Source of the DNA: UBA1672 sp965263215
GTDB taxonomy: Bacteria; Pseudomonadota; Alphaproteobacteria; Micavibrionales; Micavibrionaceae
Length of the DNA: 64,000 nt
Direction: 5' to 3'
Assembly: GCA_965263215.1 (NCBI GenBank)
Contig: OZ253663.1
Location: 434,001 to 498,000, forward strand
Shown here: positions 1-8,095 of the stretch, one piece after another
Layout: each line of letters opens with the position of its first letter
Numbering within the stretch: position 1 is the stretch's first letter
Program-made: the position numbers and the translations under genes
Notes under the pieces: generated by a model
The model's database searches: none
What the model was told of the DNA's origin: nothing
What the model saw: only the letters and a program-made list of their open reading frames with translations

Positions 1-168
1 ACTCGAAAAAAAGACATAGAAATTGCGTTTGTGGTGATTATGATAAGGGTTTAAAAATTAAAAACCAACAGAATTTTGCGCAACATGTGTATAAGCCCCG
101 TCAGATATTGACAAGCTTTTCAATTCAAGGTCTTGTTATACAAATTAAAAATCAAAGGGCGTATGCGT

Positions 169-810
169 ATGAAAAATCTGGAAAACCTTGTTCGTGGATA
201 TAAAAAATCCCTCACGCGGGAAGATAAAGATCGTTATCATAATCTGGCCGTTGAGGGACAATTCCCCAAAATCATGGTAATCGGGTGTAGCGATTCCCGT
301 GTTAATCCTGACTTGATTTTCAATGCCCGCCCCGGTGATTTGTTTGTTGTACGCAACGTCGCCAACCTCGTGCCGCCCTATGAAGATGACGAAGCCTATC
401 ACGGCACAAGCGCGGCTTTGGAATTTGCGGTTAAAGGCCTTCAGGTTGAGCATATTGTGGTGATGGGCCACAGCCTTTGTGGCGGTGTGAATGCCTGTTG
501 CCGCGGTGTGCATGGCGAGGGCGTAGAGGCATTGAAAGATTTCACTTTTATTCCGACATGGACATCAATTTTAAATGATTGCGCAAAAGAAGTTTTATCA
601 CAAAATCCTGATATCGGCATCGATGCACTCAGTCATAAGGTTGAGCATGCCGCCATCCGTGAATCATTGAAAAACCTGAAAGGCTTCCCCTTTATTGCCG
701 ATGGTTTAAAAGATGAGAGTTTGCAAATTCATGGTGCGTATTTCGACATTAAAGATGCGCAGGTTTACGCCCTCGATAAGGCCACGGACGACTTTCTGCC
801 GGTTGAATAA
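169..810 (+). CDS. can: beta-class carbonic anhydrase
   Basis: Interconverts CO2 and bicarbonate in the cytoplasm using one zinc per subunit. The beta-class signature is complete: Cys40-x-Asp42-x-Arg44 in CSDSRVNP, then His101-x2-Cys104 in GHSLCGG; the two Cys and the His bind zinc, and Asp/Arg form the catalytic dyad. The 213-residue length is normal. An ATG six bases upstream and a TTG at 133 are in frame; 169 was chosen because AAAGGG (154-159) sits nine bases before it. A TTGACA at 108-113 could be a -35 box, but no well-spaced -10 box is clear. The gene converges on the hydrolase six bases downstream, so it is probably transcribed alone. Confidence 0.93.
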   Translation: MKNLENLVRGYKKSLTREDKDRYHNLAVEGQFPKIMVIGCSDSRVNPDLIFNARPGDLFVVRNVANLVPPYEDDEAYHGTSAALEFAVKGLQVEHIVVMGHSLCGGVNACCRGVHGEGVEALKDFTFIPTWTSILNDCAKEVLSQNPDIGIDALSHKVEHAAIRESLKNLKGFPFIADGLKDESLQIHGAYFDIKDAQVYALDKATDDFLPVE

Positions 811-816
811 TACGGT

Positions 817-1659
817 CTATTTTAACCAGTCCACGATGGCGACGATGTGATCATCTTGCATCAGGTTCGGCACATGCCCGCAATCCGCGAACACGACCTC
901 ATCAAATTTTTCACCCTTATAGGTTGATTGCATTTTCTGCGCGATCTCTTCGGGCAATAAAACGGACTTCCCGCCGCGAATAAGCAGCGTGGGTTGCGTT
1001 ATCCCCTCCCAGATACCCCAGAACACCAGATCATCATTTGCATCGCTCATCGGCAAGGCTATGTCGGGATCATAATGAAAACTAAACAACCCGTCGCCCT
1101 CATCAACGATGTTATGCGCGATCATATGATCCCAGATTTTTTCATCATTAATACCCCACGCCGCGCAGCGTTGTCTGAACACCTTTATGGCGGCGTCCTT
1201 GCTTGCGAAGGCACTGGGCGCACGTGCCAGTTGTGTAACCAGATCAAGTGCGCTGCCGGGGATTTCCGCACCGACATCAACCAGAATTAAACGCTCCATA
1301 TTCACGCCTTCAACATGCGCAACGCCCATGCCGATCATCCCGCCGAGGGATACGCCAAGCCAATCAAACCCGCCGCCGCCGGTGATATGATGGATCAGCG
1401 CCAGACAAAACGGCGCGTAATATGGCGGGCTATACAGGTTCGGATCTGCGAGCGGATCGCTCCGCCCTCTACCCGGCAAATCAATGGCAATGGTGCGGTA
1501 TCCGTGCTTTGCCAACTCTAGCGCCAGAAAATCATAATCCCGCCCGTTGGATAATAATCCATGCGCGCAAAATAACACGCGCCCATCTTCCGTCCCCGTA
1601 TCGGTGTAGGCGATTTTCGCCCCGTTAAAATCAAATGCTTTTTCTTTTATGCCGATCAT
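817..1659 (-). CDS. alpha/beta-fold hydrolase
   Basis: A 280-residue serine hydrolase of the alpha/beta fold, probably cytoplasmic (no signal peptide). Seen: an oxyanion-loop region CAHGLLSNGRD, a strand ending in IDLPGRGRSD, the nucleophile elbow GVSLGG with the catalytic Ser, and a C-terminal DCGHVPNLM carrying the catalytic His. The GxGxSD segment and overall length match lipase, lactonase and epoxide-hydrolase-like relatives, but nothing fixes the substrate. It lies tail to tail with carbonic anhydrase and is separated by about 140 bp from the divergent HExxHxxQ gene. Confidence 0.85.
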   Translation of the reverse strand: MIGIKEKAFDFNGAKIAYTDTGTEDGRVLFCAHGLLSNGRDYDFLALELAKHGYRTIAIDLPGRGRSDPLADPNLYSPPYYAPFCLALIHHITGGGGFDWLGVSLGGMIGMGVAHVEGVNMERLILVDVGAEIPGSALDLVTQLARAPSAFASKDAAIKVFRQRCAAWGINDEKIWDHMIAHNIVDEGDGLFSFHYDPDIALPMSDANDDLVFWGIWEGITQPTLLIRGGKSVLLPEEIAQKMQSTYKGEKFDEVVFADCGHVPNLMQDDHIVAIVDWLK

Positions 1660-1801
1660 TAATCATTCATCCTTTTCGCGTCCCCGTTAAGATCAACGAT
1701 CATAACGCATTTTTCAATGCCAAACTCGCCGAAACAAGTTGATATTATTTTAAAGATTTGTCATTACCATGGAAAAAATAAACTTGGGTGAACTGCATAT
1801 C

Positions 1802-2548
1802 ATGACTAATAAAAATCTTGCCGACTTAGATCTCTATGAACGCCATGAAATCCTCAGCGAGATTGGCATGCTCGCGGATGAAGATAATGTCGGACAGCCC
1901 GAACGCCCCTACAGCGAATGGTCGGAAGAAGACTTCGAAACGGTTTTGGCATTATTCGAAAGCTGGCCGTACAGCGATGCCTCTGCGCCGGAATTTGAAC
2001 ATTTGGCAAACGCCTTCGAACAACATTTTGATCCAACCATATTGCAAGACGATGATATCAAGGCCATTCTGGAACACACCGCGCAAGCATTAAGCGCAGC
2101 AGGCAAAGAAGCCTTCGGCGCGGATGCGCCCGATGTCGTGCTCGACTTTGTATCTTCGCCTGAAGCCAAAGGATATTACGGCGGCCTGCGCCCTGATGGT
2201 AAAATTCAGATCAACAGCGATAAGTTAAATGACATGCGCGTAGAGGGCAGCACCTTCGACGGCGCGGAATCTTTTATCGAGCTTGTCAGCCACGAAGCCA
2301 CACATTTATTCCAAGATTATTGCGATGATACATGCGATGTAGAAACCGAAGATTTACGCCTTAGCATCCGTGTCTCTATGATGTTTTACGAGGCCACAGA
2401 CGGCGCGAAAAAGGCAGGGCATCGTGAGTTATATTGGCAACATCCGATGGAAGTACAGGCACGCGATGTGGCGGAACGTTTAACGTCAAAAATTTCAGAA
2501 CAAAACCCTGCGCCAAGCGTTACCGAAGATAACGCATTTGATTTATAA
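1802..2548 (+). CDS. putative zinc metallopeptidase-like protein (HExxHxxQ)
   Basis: A 248-residue acidic protein without signal peptide or membrane segment. Residues 164-171 read HEATHLFQ, an HExxHxxQ zinc-site motif, and about 45 residues later comes HPMEVQARD, a P-x-E-x-x-A pattern that often supplies the third ligand in small metallopeptidase-like domains. This suggests zinc proteolysis, but no family name is assigned. An in-frame ATG at 1769 lacks a ribosome-binding site; the ATG at 1802 is preceded by GGGTGA at suitable distance. The last 29 bp overlap the convergent rsmG. Two degenerate relatives of the motif appear in the tandem genes at 20.2-22.6 kb. Confidence 0.6.
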   Translation: MTNKNLADLDLYERHEILSEIGMLADEDNVGQPERPYSEWSEEDFETVLALFESWPYSDASAPEFEHLANAFEQHFDPTILQDDDIKAILEHTAQALSAAGKEAFGADAPDVVLDFVSSPEAKGYYGGLRPDGKIQINSDKLNDMRVEGSTFDGAESFIELVSHEATHLFQDYCDDTCDVETEDLRLSIRVSMMFYEATDGAKKAGHRELYWQHPMEVQARDVAERLTSKISEQNPAPSVTEDNAFDL

Positions 2549-3152
2549 TCAATATACGCGCATCGGCGTTGGTCAGGCTATCGTGGCTTTGCACGTCAAA
2601 ATCATAGCTCTGGCGTGCATCGGTAATCTCTTCCTCCGCGCGCTCCCCCTTCATAAAGCATAATGTTAAGTCGGGGTTGTCCTGCGCCCATGGCCAGACA
2701 AAATCAAGCAGCTCAGGGAGGCTTTTCAGTGCCCGCGCCGATATCACATCGGGGGTAAAGTCAGCCGTGACATTCTCCACGCGCTTTGTGTGGATCGTGA
2801 CATTCTGCGCGCCCGTTTCGCGGACGACTGTGCGCATGAATTGTCCTTTACGCTCATCGGATTCCACCAGATGGGTTTGAATGTTCGGGCGCATCAACGC
2901 CACAACCAACCCGGGGAAGCCGCCACCGCACCCTAAATCGGCGTAAGTTTTCGTACCTTCGGGGATAAACTTCTCAACCTGCGCGGAGTCGATTAAATGC
3001 CGATGCCAACACTCCCCAATAGTTTTTGGCGATACCAAATTAATCGCCTTATTCCATTTCACCAGAAGCTGTGCATAGGTTTCGATATGTGCAAAAACCT
3101 CGTCCGAGACGTCGAATAATTTCCTGAAATCATCTTTGGTGTAGAGGCTCAT
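2520..3152 (-). CDS. rsmG: 16S rRNA (guanine527-N7)-methyltransferase RsmG
   Basis: Methylates G527 of 16S rRNA with S-adenosylmethionine. The 210-residue length is typical. The SAM-binding motif ADLGCGGGFPG is at residues 71-81, followed by the acidic strand end HLVESDERK and the family segment ISARALKSLPELL. It lies three bases downstream of mnmG on the same strand, the classic gidA-gidB pair next to bacterial origins, and is probably co-transcribed with it. Its 3' end overlaps the convergent HExxHxxQ gene by 29 bp. The parAB genes that often follow are absent here. Confidence 0.95.
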   Translation of the reverse strand: MSLYTKDDFRKLFDVSDEVFAHIETYAQLLVKWNKAINLVSPKTIGECWHRHLIDSAQVEKFIPEGTKTYADLGCGGGFPGLVVALMRPNIQTHLVESDERKGQFMRTVVRETGAQNVTIHTKRVENVTADFTPDVISARALKSLPELLDFVWPWAQDNPDLTLCFMKGERAEEEITDARQSYDFDVQSHDSLTNADARILIINQMRYLR

Positions 3153-3155
3153 ATC

Positions 3156-5054
3156 CTACGCCGCGTCCGATTTTTTCGGTGGTTTTTTGACGTAGCGCAG
3201 GAGCGCGATCACAGCGGCGGGCGTCACCCCCGGAATGCGCGCGGCTTCGCCCAATGTGGTCGGGTTTACCTGCTCCAGCTTTTGACGAATTTCATTCGAC
3301 AGACTGCCGACCTTCGCGTAATCCAAAGCCTTAGGCAGCACAAGATTTTCATCCTTACGGAAGGCCGCGATGTCGGCCTCATGCCGATCCATATAGCCCG
3401 CATAAAGGGAATCAATTTCGATCTGTTCGCGAATTTCACCTGTAATCTCTGCCATTTCAGGCCAGAGCGTTATCAGATCATCCCACGTAATATTCGGATA
3501 AGACAGCAGATCCGTCGCACTACGGCGCACGCCATCCTTATTCACACGCACGCCTTTATTTTCAAGCTCGTTCGGCGTGGCTTGCAAGTCTTTCACCAAT
3601 GCACGCGCCTTCTGTAGCGCATCTAATTTCTCGCCCCAGACTTTCGCGCGGGCTTCACCAACACAGCCCATCGCAATACCTTTATCCGTCAGGCGTTGAT
3701 CGGCATTATCGGCGCGCAAACGCAAACGATATTCCGCGCGAGAGGTAAACATACGGTAAGGTTCCGGTGCGCCGCGGGTTGTCAGATCATCAATCAGCAC
3801 GCCGATATAGGCATCTGCACGATCCAGAACAAAGGTTTCAGCCTGTGTACGCACACTACCCTCATTCAAGCTAGCGGCTTGTTTCGCGGCGTTAATCCCC
3901 GCCATCAAACCTTGCGCCGCAGCCTCTTCATAGCCCGTTGTGCCGTTGATCTGCCCCGCAAGGAACAGCCCGTCAATACGCTTGGTTTCCAATGTCTTTT
4001 TCAAATCCCGCGGGTCGACATAATCATATTCAACCGCGTAGCCCCACTCCAGAACCTCGACATTCTCAAGCCCCTTAATGGTACGAATAAAGGCGTCCTG
4101 CACCTCCACAGGCAAGGATGTCGATATCCCGTTCGGGTAAACCGTATGATCATCCAGTCCTTCAGGTTCCAGGAATATTTGGTGGCGCGGCTTATCAGTA
4201 AAGCGGTGGATTTTATCCTCTATCGCGGGGCAATAGCGCGGCCCCGTCGATTTGATCTGCCCCGAATACATCGGTGAGCGTTTGAGGTTTTCCGCGATAA
4301 TCTCATGCGTTTTTTCATTCGTGTAGGTGATATGACACGGAATTTGCGGCACCGTAATCTCATCATTCATATAGGAGAACGATTGCGGGACTTCATCACC
4401 CGGCTGCTCATCACAGGCATCCCAGTCAATCGTGCGCCCATCAAGGCGTGCTGGTGTTCCTGTTTTCAACCGCGCGAGTGGAAATTCCAAACGCTCCAGC
4501 GTTTCCGCTAAACCAATGGTCGGCGCTTCGCCAACGCGGCCTGCAGGTGTTATTTCCTCACCGCGATAAATCAAACCGCGCAGGAACGTGCCCGTCGTAA
4601 TCACCACGCTATGGCAGGAATATTCATCGCCATCCAGTGTTTTAACACCGCACACCGCGCCATCATCATCCAAAATTAAATCATCCGCCGCGCCCGCAAT
4701 AAGCGTCAAATTGGGATAGTTATTCAACATATCCTGCATCGCCTCACGATACAGCTTGCGATCAGCCTGCGCCCTTGGTCCACGCACCGCAGGGCCTTTG
4801 GACGCATTAAGCATACGGTATTGAATACCCGCTTGATCGATAATTTTCGCCATCACACCATCAAGGGCATCAATCTCCCGCACCAGATGCCCCTTGCCAA
4901 GGCCGCCAATCGCGGGGTTACAGGACATCACGCCAACGGTTTCAAGCTTATGCGTCAGTAATGCCGTTTTCGCACCTGTGCGCGCAGCCGCGGCCGCAGC
5001 CTCACAGCCTGCGTGTCCTCCACCAACAATAATGACGTCAAAATCCATATTCAT
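3156..5054 (-). CDS. mnmG: tRNA uridine 5-carboxymethylaminomethyl modification enzyme MnmG
   Basis: The FAD/NADH-binding half of the MnmE-MnmG complex, which builds the cmnm5 group on wobble U34 of tRNAs. The N terminus holds the FAD dinucleotide motif VGGGHAGCEAA; further seen are MSCNPAIGGLGKGHLVREIDALDG, given here only as the conserved GidA block near residue 45, then GTFLRG and AGQINGTTGYEEAAAQG. Length 632 is standard. The start MNMDF is preceded by AAAGAAAG; the second Met six bases on is possible. rsmG follows directly, while the partner mnmE is 1.4 kb away on the same strand, separated by two opposite-strand unknown genes. Confidence 0.96.
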   Translation of the reverse strand: MNMDFDVIIVGGGHAGCEAAAAAARTGAKTALLTHKLETVGVMSCNPAIGGLGKGHLVREIDALDGVMAKIIDQAGIQYRMLNASKGPAVRGPRAQADRKLYREAMQDMLNNYPNLTLIAGAADDLILDDDGAVCGVKTLDGDEYSCHSVVITTGTFLRGLIYRGEEITPAGRVGEAPTIGLAETLERLEFPLARLKTGTPARLDGRTIDWDACDEQPGDEVPQSFSYMNDEITVPQIPCHITYTNEKTHEIIAENLKRSPMYSGQIKSTGPRYCPAIEDKIHRFTDKPRHQIFLEPEGLDDHTVYPNGISTSLPVEVQDAFIRTIKGLENVEVLEWGYAVEYDYVDPRDLKKTLETKRIDGLFLAGQINGTTGYEEAAAQGLMAGINAAKQAASLNEGSVRTQAETFVLDRADAYIGVLIDDLTTRGAPEPYRMFTSRAEYRLRLRADNADQRLTDKGIAMGCVGEARAKVWGEKLDALQKARALVKDLQATPNELENKGVRVNKDGVRRSATDLLSYPNITWDDLITLWPEMAEITGEIREQIEIDSLYAGYMDRHEADIAAFRKDENLVLPKALDYAKVGSLSNEIRQKLEQVNPTTLGEAARIPGVTPAAVIALLRYVKKPPKKSDAA

Positions 5055-5189
5055 AAACTTTCTTTCAGGCGCGCTTTATATCTTGAATTCCCCAAAAACT
5101 CTAGAAAAAAGCTCAGAATTTTATTTCTCTGATTATACATATCATGCTAGTTTCGTCACGAATAAGTAATAAAACAATACAAACAGGCC

Positions 5190-5966
5190 ATGGACGACAA
5201 AGTAAGACCAGAAACAATGAGCAGTGTTTCCGTTTTAACAGGGGAACAATATCGCGGTAGCCGCGTCTTAATCGCCGACACAGCCGAAGAGCGCAGAGAA
5301 CAATTTATGGCGCAATTCATCAATGGTGGTGGCGTTCTTATGGATTTCCTCAAAAGCCCGGCCTTAGAAGGATTCGAAGACGAATTAAAACCGCATTTTG
5401 AAGATTATTTCATATCCTCGGCGATTGATCCGACTTATAAATTCACTCATTACGCGCAACTTTGCCACAATATCGAACATGAGCTTATCGGTATTAATCA
5501 CGATCACGAGAGCGATTCTGCCGAGCTTTTCGATAAACGCGATATTAAGGGCGCAGCGCGTAAATACCGCGACAAACTGGAAACAAGCAGCCACCCCGAA
5601 TGGAAGCCAGAAAACCGCAGCATTCTTAAAAATGACTATGAAGATCAGTTTGAAAATGCCGAACAAGAAATCGTAAAATTCATGGTGAATCCCTATTTTA
5701 CAAAGAATTTCGCAGGTCTGCCCTATACCAATATTTTCATACGATGCTATATGGCGAGTGCACTTGATCCCGAAAATTTTGATGATCATTACGAAGTATT
5801 GGAGCAGGAATTCGCTCATTACAATATCGAACACTACCCCACAAAAAGCATGATGGCAGACCTGATTGATATGCGTCTGGAAAAACTTGTTCCGATTGAT
5901 GATGCAAATATACAGTTTGACGGTGATGATAACGAGCACGATCATAACAGCATCGCGCCGGTTTAA
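5190..5966 (+). CDS. hypothetical acidic protein
   Basis: A 258-residue soluble protein that I do not recognise. It is rich in Asp, Glu and His, with no signal peptide, membrane segment or cysteine motif. The C terminus ends in a DGDDNEHDHN-type tail. It sits on the strand opposite to mnmG and mnmE and is followed after 33 bp by another unknown gene, so the pair is probably one transcript inserted between the two tRNA-modification genes. A later Met (ATG at 5217) is a possible start; neither has a strong ribosome-binding site. Confidence 0.6.
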   Translation: MDDKVRPETMSSVSVLTGEQYRGSRVLIADTAEERREQFMAQFINGGGVLMDFLKSPALEGFEDELKPHFEDYFISSAIDPTYKFTHYAQLCHNIEHELIGINHDHESDSAELFDKRDIKGAARKYRDKLETSSHPEWKPENRSILKNDYEDQFENAEQEIVKFMVNPYFTKNFAGLPYTNIFIRCYMASALDPENFDDHYEVLEQEFAHYNIEHYPTKSMMADLIDMRLEKLVPIDDANIQFDGDDNEHDHNSIAPV

Positions 5967-5999
5967 GCACCATACCGACCACAATAAAAGGAACAAAAA

Positions 6000-6437
6000 A
6001 TGAGCAATGATAGCCCCAAACGCGGCATAGAAACACGCCGCCAAGGCGACGCACTAAAGCAGGATTTCTCACAAGAATTCGGCGCTGCCGGAGAAAATTT
6101 GGTCACAGAACTCATCGAGGCAGGACGCCTGAATGGCGGCATTGATTTATCGGGCAACACTGTTTCCGACATTGGCCCGATGACAGGCGAATTCTACCCC
6201 GGCGTTTCTTATGCTCATGCAACAGGCTATTACTTTATGCGCCGCGCTCTGGGCGTAATGAACGCTGATGATGCTTATGATGAATTTTTGCTTGATGTCG
6301 ATGCCATTGATAAAACATACAAACTCAACGAAGTTAATGATCGTTATCCGGATCAACGCTGGATGGAAAAACTTTGCGCCCCTTACTTTGATAGACTTGA
6401 AGAAATCAAAAACCCGAAGGCCGCCCCCGGATTTTAA
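6000..6437 (+). CDS. hypothetical protein
   Basis: A 145-residue soluble protein of unknown function. The ATG is preceded by AAAAGGAAC at good spacing, which supports translation. The sequence is acidic, with a Tyr-rich middle segment (HATGYYFMRRALG) and no known motif. It follows the 5190 gene by 33 bp on the same strand, so the two likely form an operon. Its stop codon directly abuts the stop codon of the convergent mnmE. Confidence 0.6.
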   Translation: MSNDSPKRGIETRRQGDALKQDFSQEFGAAGENLVTELIEAGRLNGGIDLSGNTVSDIGPMTGEFYPGVSYAHATGYYFMRRALGVMNADDAYDEFLLDVDAIDKTYKLNEVNDRYPDQRWMEKLCAPYFDRLEEIKNPKAAPGF

Positions 6438-7775
6438 TTACTTCCCGATACAAAAATCCCTGAACACTACATCCAGCAAGTCCTCAACATCAACCTTGCC
6501 TGTAATACGCCCCAAATCACGTATCGCCAGCCTTAAATCCTCTGCCGTCAACTCTGGCAAGGCGGCGCTCATGCAACGCTCTAATGATGCACGACATGCC
6601 GTTAAGGCTTCGCGGTGACGTTGACGGGTAAGGGCGGGCGCTTCTGATACACCCACCAGAGTTTCAATAGACTTCGTAAGCAATGACAGAAATTCTGCAA
6701 TATTCTCATTATCATTCACAGAAATGCGCAAAAGATCATCAGGATGATCCAAAAGCACGGCCTGATCGGCCTTATTGATGATCGCAATGGTATTATCCTG
6801 TTTTTCCAACGCATAACTATGCTCATCAAGCGTTTTTGACGTGCCGTCATACACAATCACCCGAATATCGGCGTTTTCAGCGGTTTTTAGCGCGCGCTTA
6901 ATTCCTTCTGATTCAATCGAATCCTGTCCTTCATTGCCGATTTGATCAGGCCTTAACCCTGCTGTATCTGATAAAATAACGGGGTATCCGCCAATGTCCA
7001 GATGCGCCTCAATCACATCGCGGGTCGTCCCTGCGATATCCGACACAATCGCTACATCGCGCTGTGCCAACGCATTCACAAGACTGGATTTCCCTGCATT
7101 TGGCGCACCAATCACGGCAACATGGATACCATCACGCAAACGCTCTCCGCGGCGGTTATCATTTAAATGCACATCTATATCCGCACTTAAATCTTCGATT
7201 TGCGGGCGAATTGTATCAAGGATATTATCCGGCATATCTTCGTCGGGAAATTCTAATTCCGCCTCCACATACGCCAGAATTTTCGTTAAACGCACACGCC
7301 AATCTTCATACATATTCGTGAGCGCGCCGCCCATCTGTGATAAAGCCTGACCCTTCTGTAGCGCAGTCTCAGCATGGATTAAATCCGCCACCGCCTCGGC
7401 TTCCGTCAGATCCATCTTGCCGTTTTCAAAGGCGCGGCGCGTAAACTCTCCCGCCTCGGCCATACGGTGATTTTTTTGCGCTGACAAAGCCCCCAGAACA
7501 CCGTCAATCACCGCGCGACCACCATGCAGGTGATATTCAACGACATCCTCACCTGTGTAGCTATGTGGCGCATTAAACGCAATTGTGATGGCTTGATCGA
7601 GTGTTTCACGTGAAACGGGACGTATTAGTTTACACAAAATTGCCTTGCGAAACGGAATGTCTTTATTATCGCTCAGCAGTTTTAAGCTCTCAAAAGCTTG
7701 CGATCCTGACACACGAACCACGGCCACACCGGCCTGTCCGCGCGCACTCGCCAATGCGTATATCGTATCACTCAT
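6438..7775 (-). CDS. mnmE: tRNA modification GTPase MnmE
   Basis: G-protein partner of MnmG in cmnm5U34 tRNA modification. Domains in order: an N-terminal tetrahydrofolate-binding domain (starting DTIYALASARGQAG), a helical domain, an inserted G domain with GAPNAGKSS (about residues 222-230), DIAGTTRD, DTAGLR and NKAD, and the obligatory C-terminal CIGK tetrapeptide with the catalytic Cys. Length 445 is normal. Its first eight bases overlap the end of the DUF6489 gene upstream, which suggests translational coupling. Confidence 0.96.
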   Translation of the reverse strand: MSDTIYALASARGQAGVAVVRVSGSQAFESLKLLSDNKDIPFRKAILCKLIRPVSRETLDQAITIAFNAPHSYTGEDVVEYHLHGGRAVIDGVLGALSAQKNHRMAEAGEFTRRAFENGKMDLTEAEAVADLIHAETALQKGQALSQMGGALTNMYEDWRVRLTKILAYVEAELEFPDEDMPDNILDTIRPQIEDLSADIDVHLNDNRRGERLRDGIHVAVIGAPNAGKSSLVNALAQRDVAIVSDIAGTTRDVIEAHLDIGGYPVILSDTAGLRPDQIGNEGQDSIESEGIKRALKTAENADIRVIVYDGTSKTLDEHSYALEKQDNTIAIINKADQAVLLDHPDDLLRISVNDNENIAEFLSLLTKSIETLVGVSEAPALTRQRHREALTACRASLERCMSAALPELTAEDLRLAIRDLGRITGKVDVEDLLDVVFRDFCIGK

Positions 7776-8025
7776 CTTTATTTGACTGCTTTGGCTCGTT
7801 CACGCCCATCTGCGACCAGAACATCTTCTGCATTTCACCGATCCCTTGCATCGTTGCGGGCATCCATGTCTTTACCATTTCTTCCGGGCTCAGGTTTCTG
7901 ATGTTTTCCTGCAGGCGGCCTTCCAGCTCCTCCATCATACGCTCTTGCATGGGTGCGATGTCCGGCAGGCCTAAGAAAGCGCGCGCTTCTTCGGGTGTGC
8001 ATTCGATATCAAATTTGAATTTCAT
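7768..8025 (-). CDS. DUF6489-like small protein
   Basis: An 85-residue protein starting MKFKFDIECTPEEARAFLG. I recognise it as the small alphaproteobacterial family DUF6489, of unknown function. It is helical, with several Met residues in the middle, and has no membrane segment. The open frame extends upstream, but the ATG at 8025 has AAGGAC upstream and begins exactly at the conserved family start. It overlaps the start of mnmE by eight bases, so it is the first gene of an mnmE operon. A 70-bp gap separates it from the divergent zinc-finger gene. Confidence 0.75.
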   Translation of the reverse strand: MKFKFDIECTPEEARAFLGLPDIAPMQERMMEELEGRLQENIRNLSPEEMVKTWMPATMQGIGEMQKMFWSQMGVNEPKQSNKDE

Positions 8026-8095
8026 TGTCTCATGTCCTTGGATTGAGTAAGGTAAATGTTCAATACTGTTATACAGAATTTTGGGAAAGAAGCCA

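Noticed and set aside
1..168. Partial gene at the left edge
   Set aside because: One frame is open for 17 codons from the edge and ends at 52-54, but this is too short to judge; nothing else is supported.
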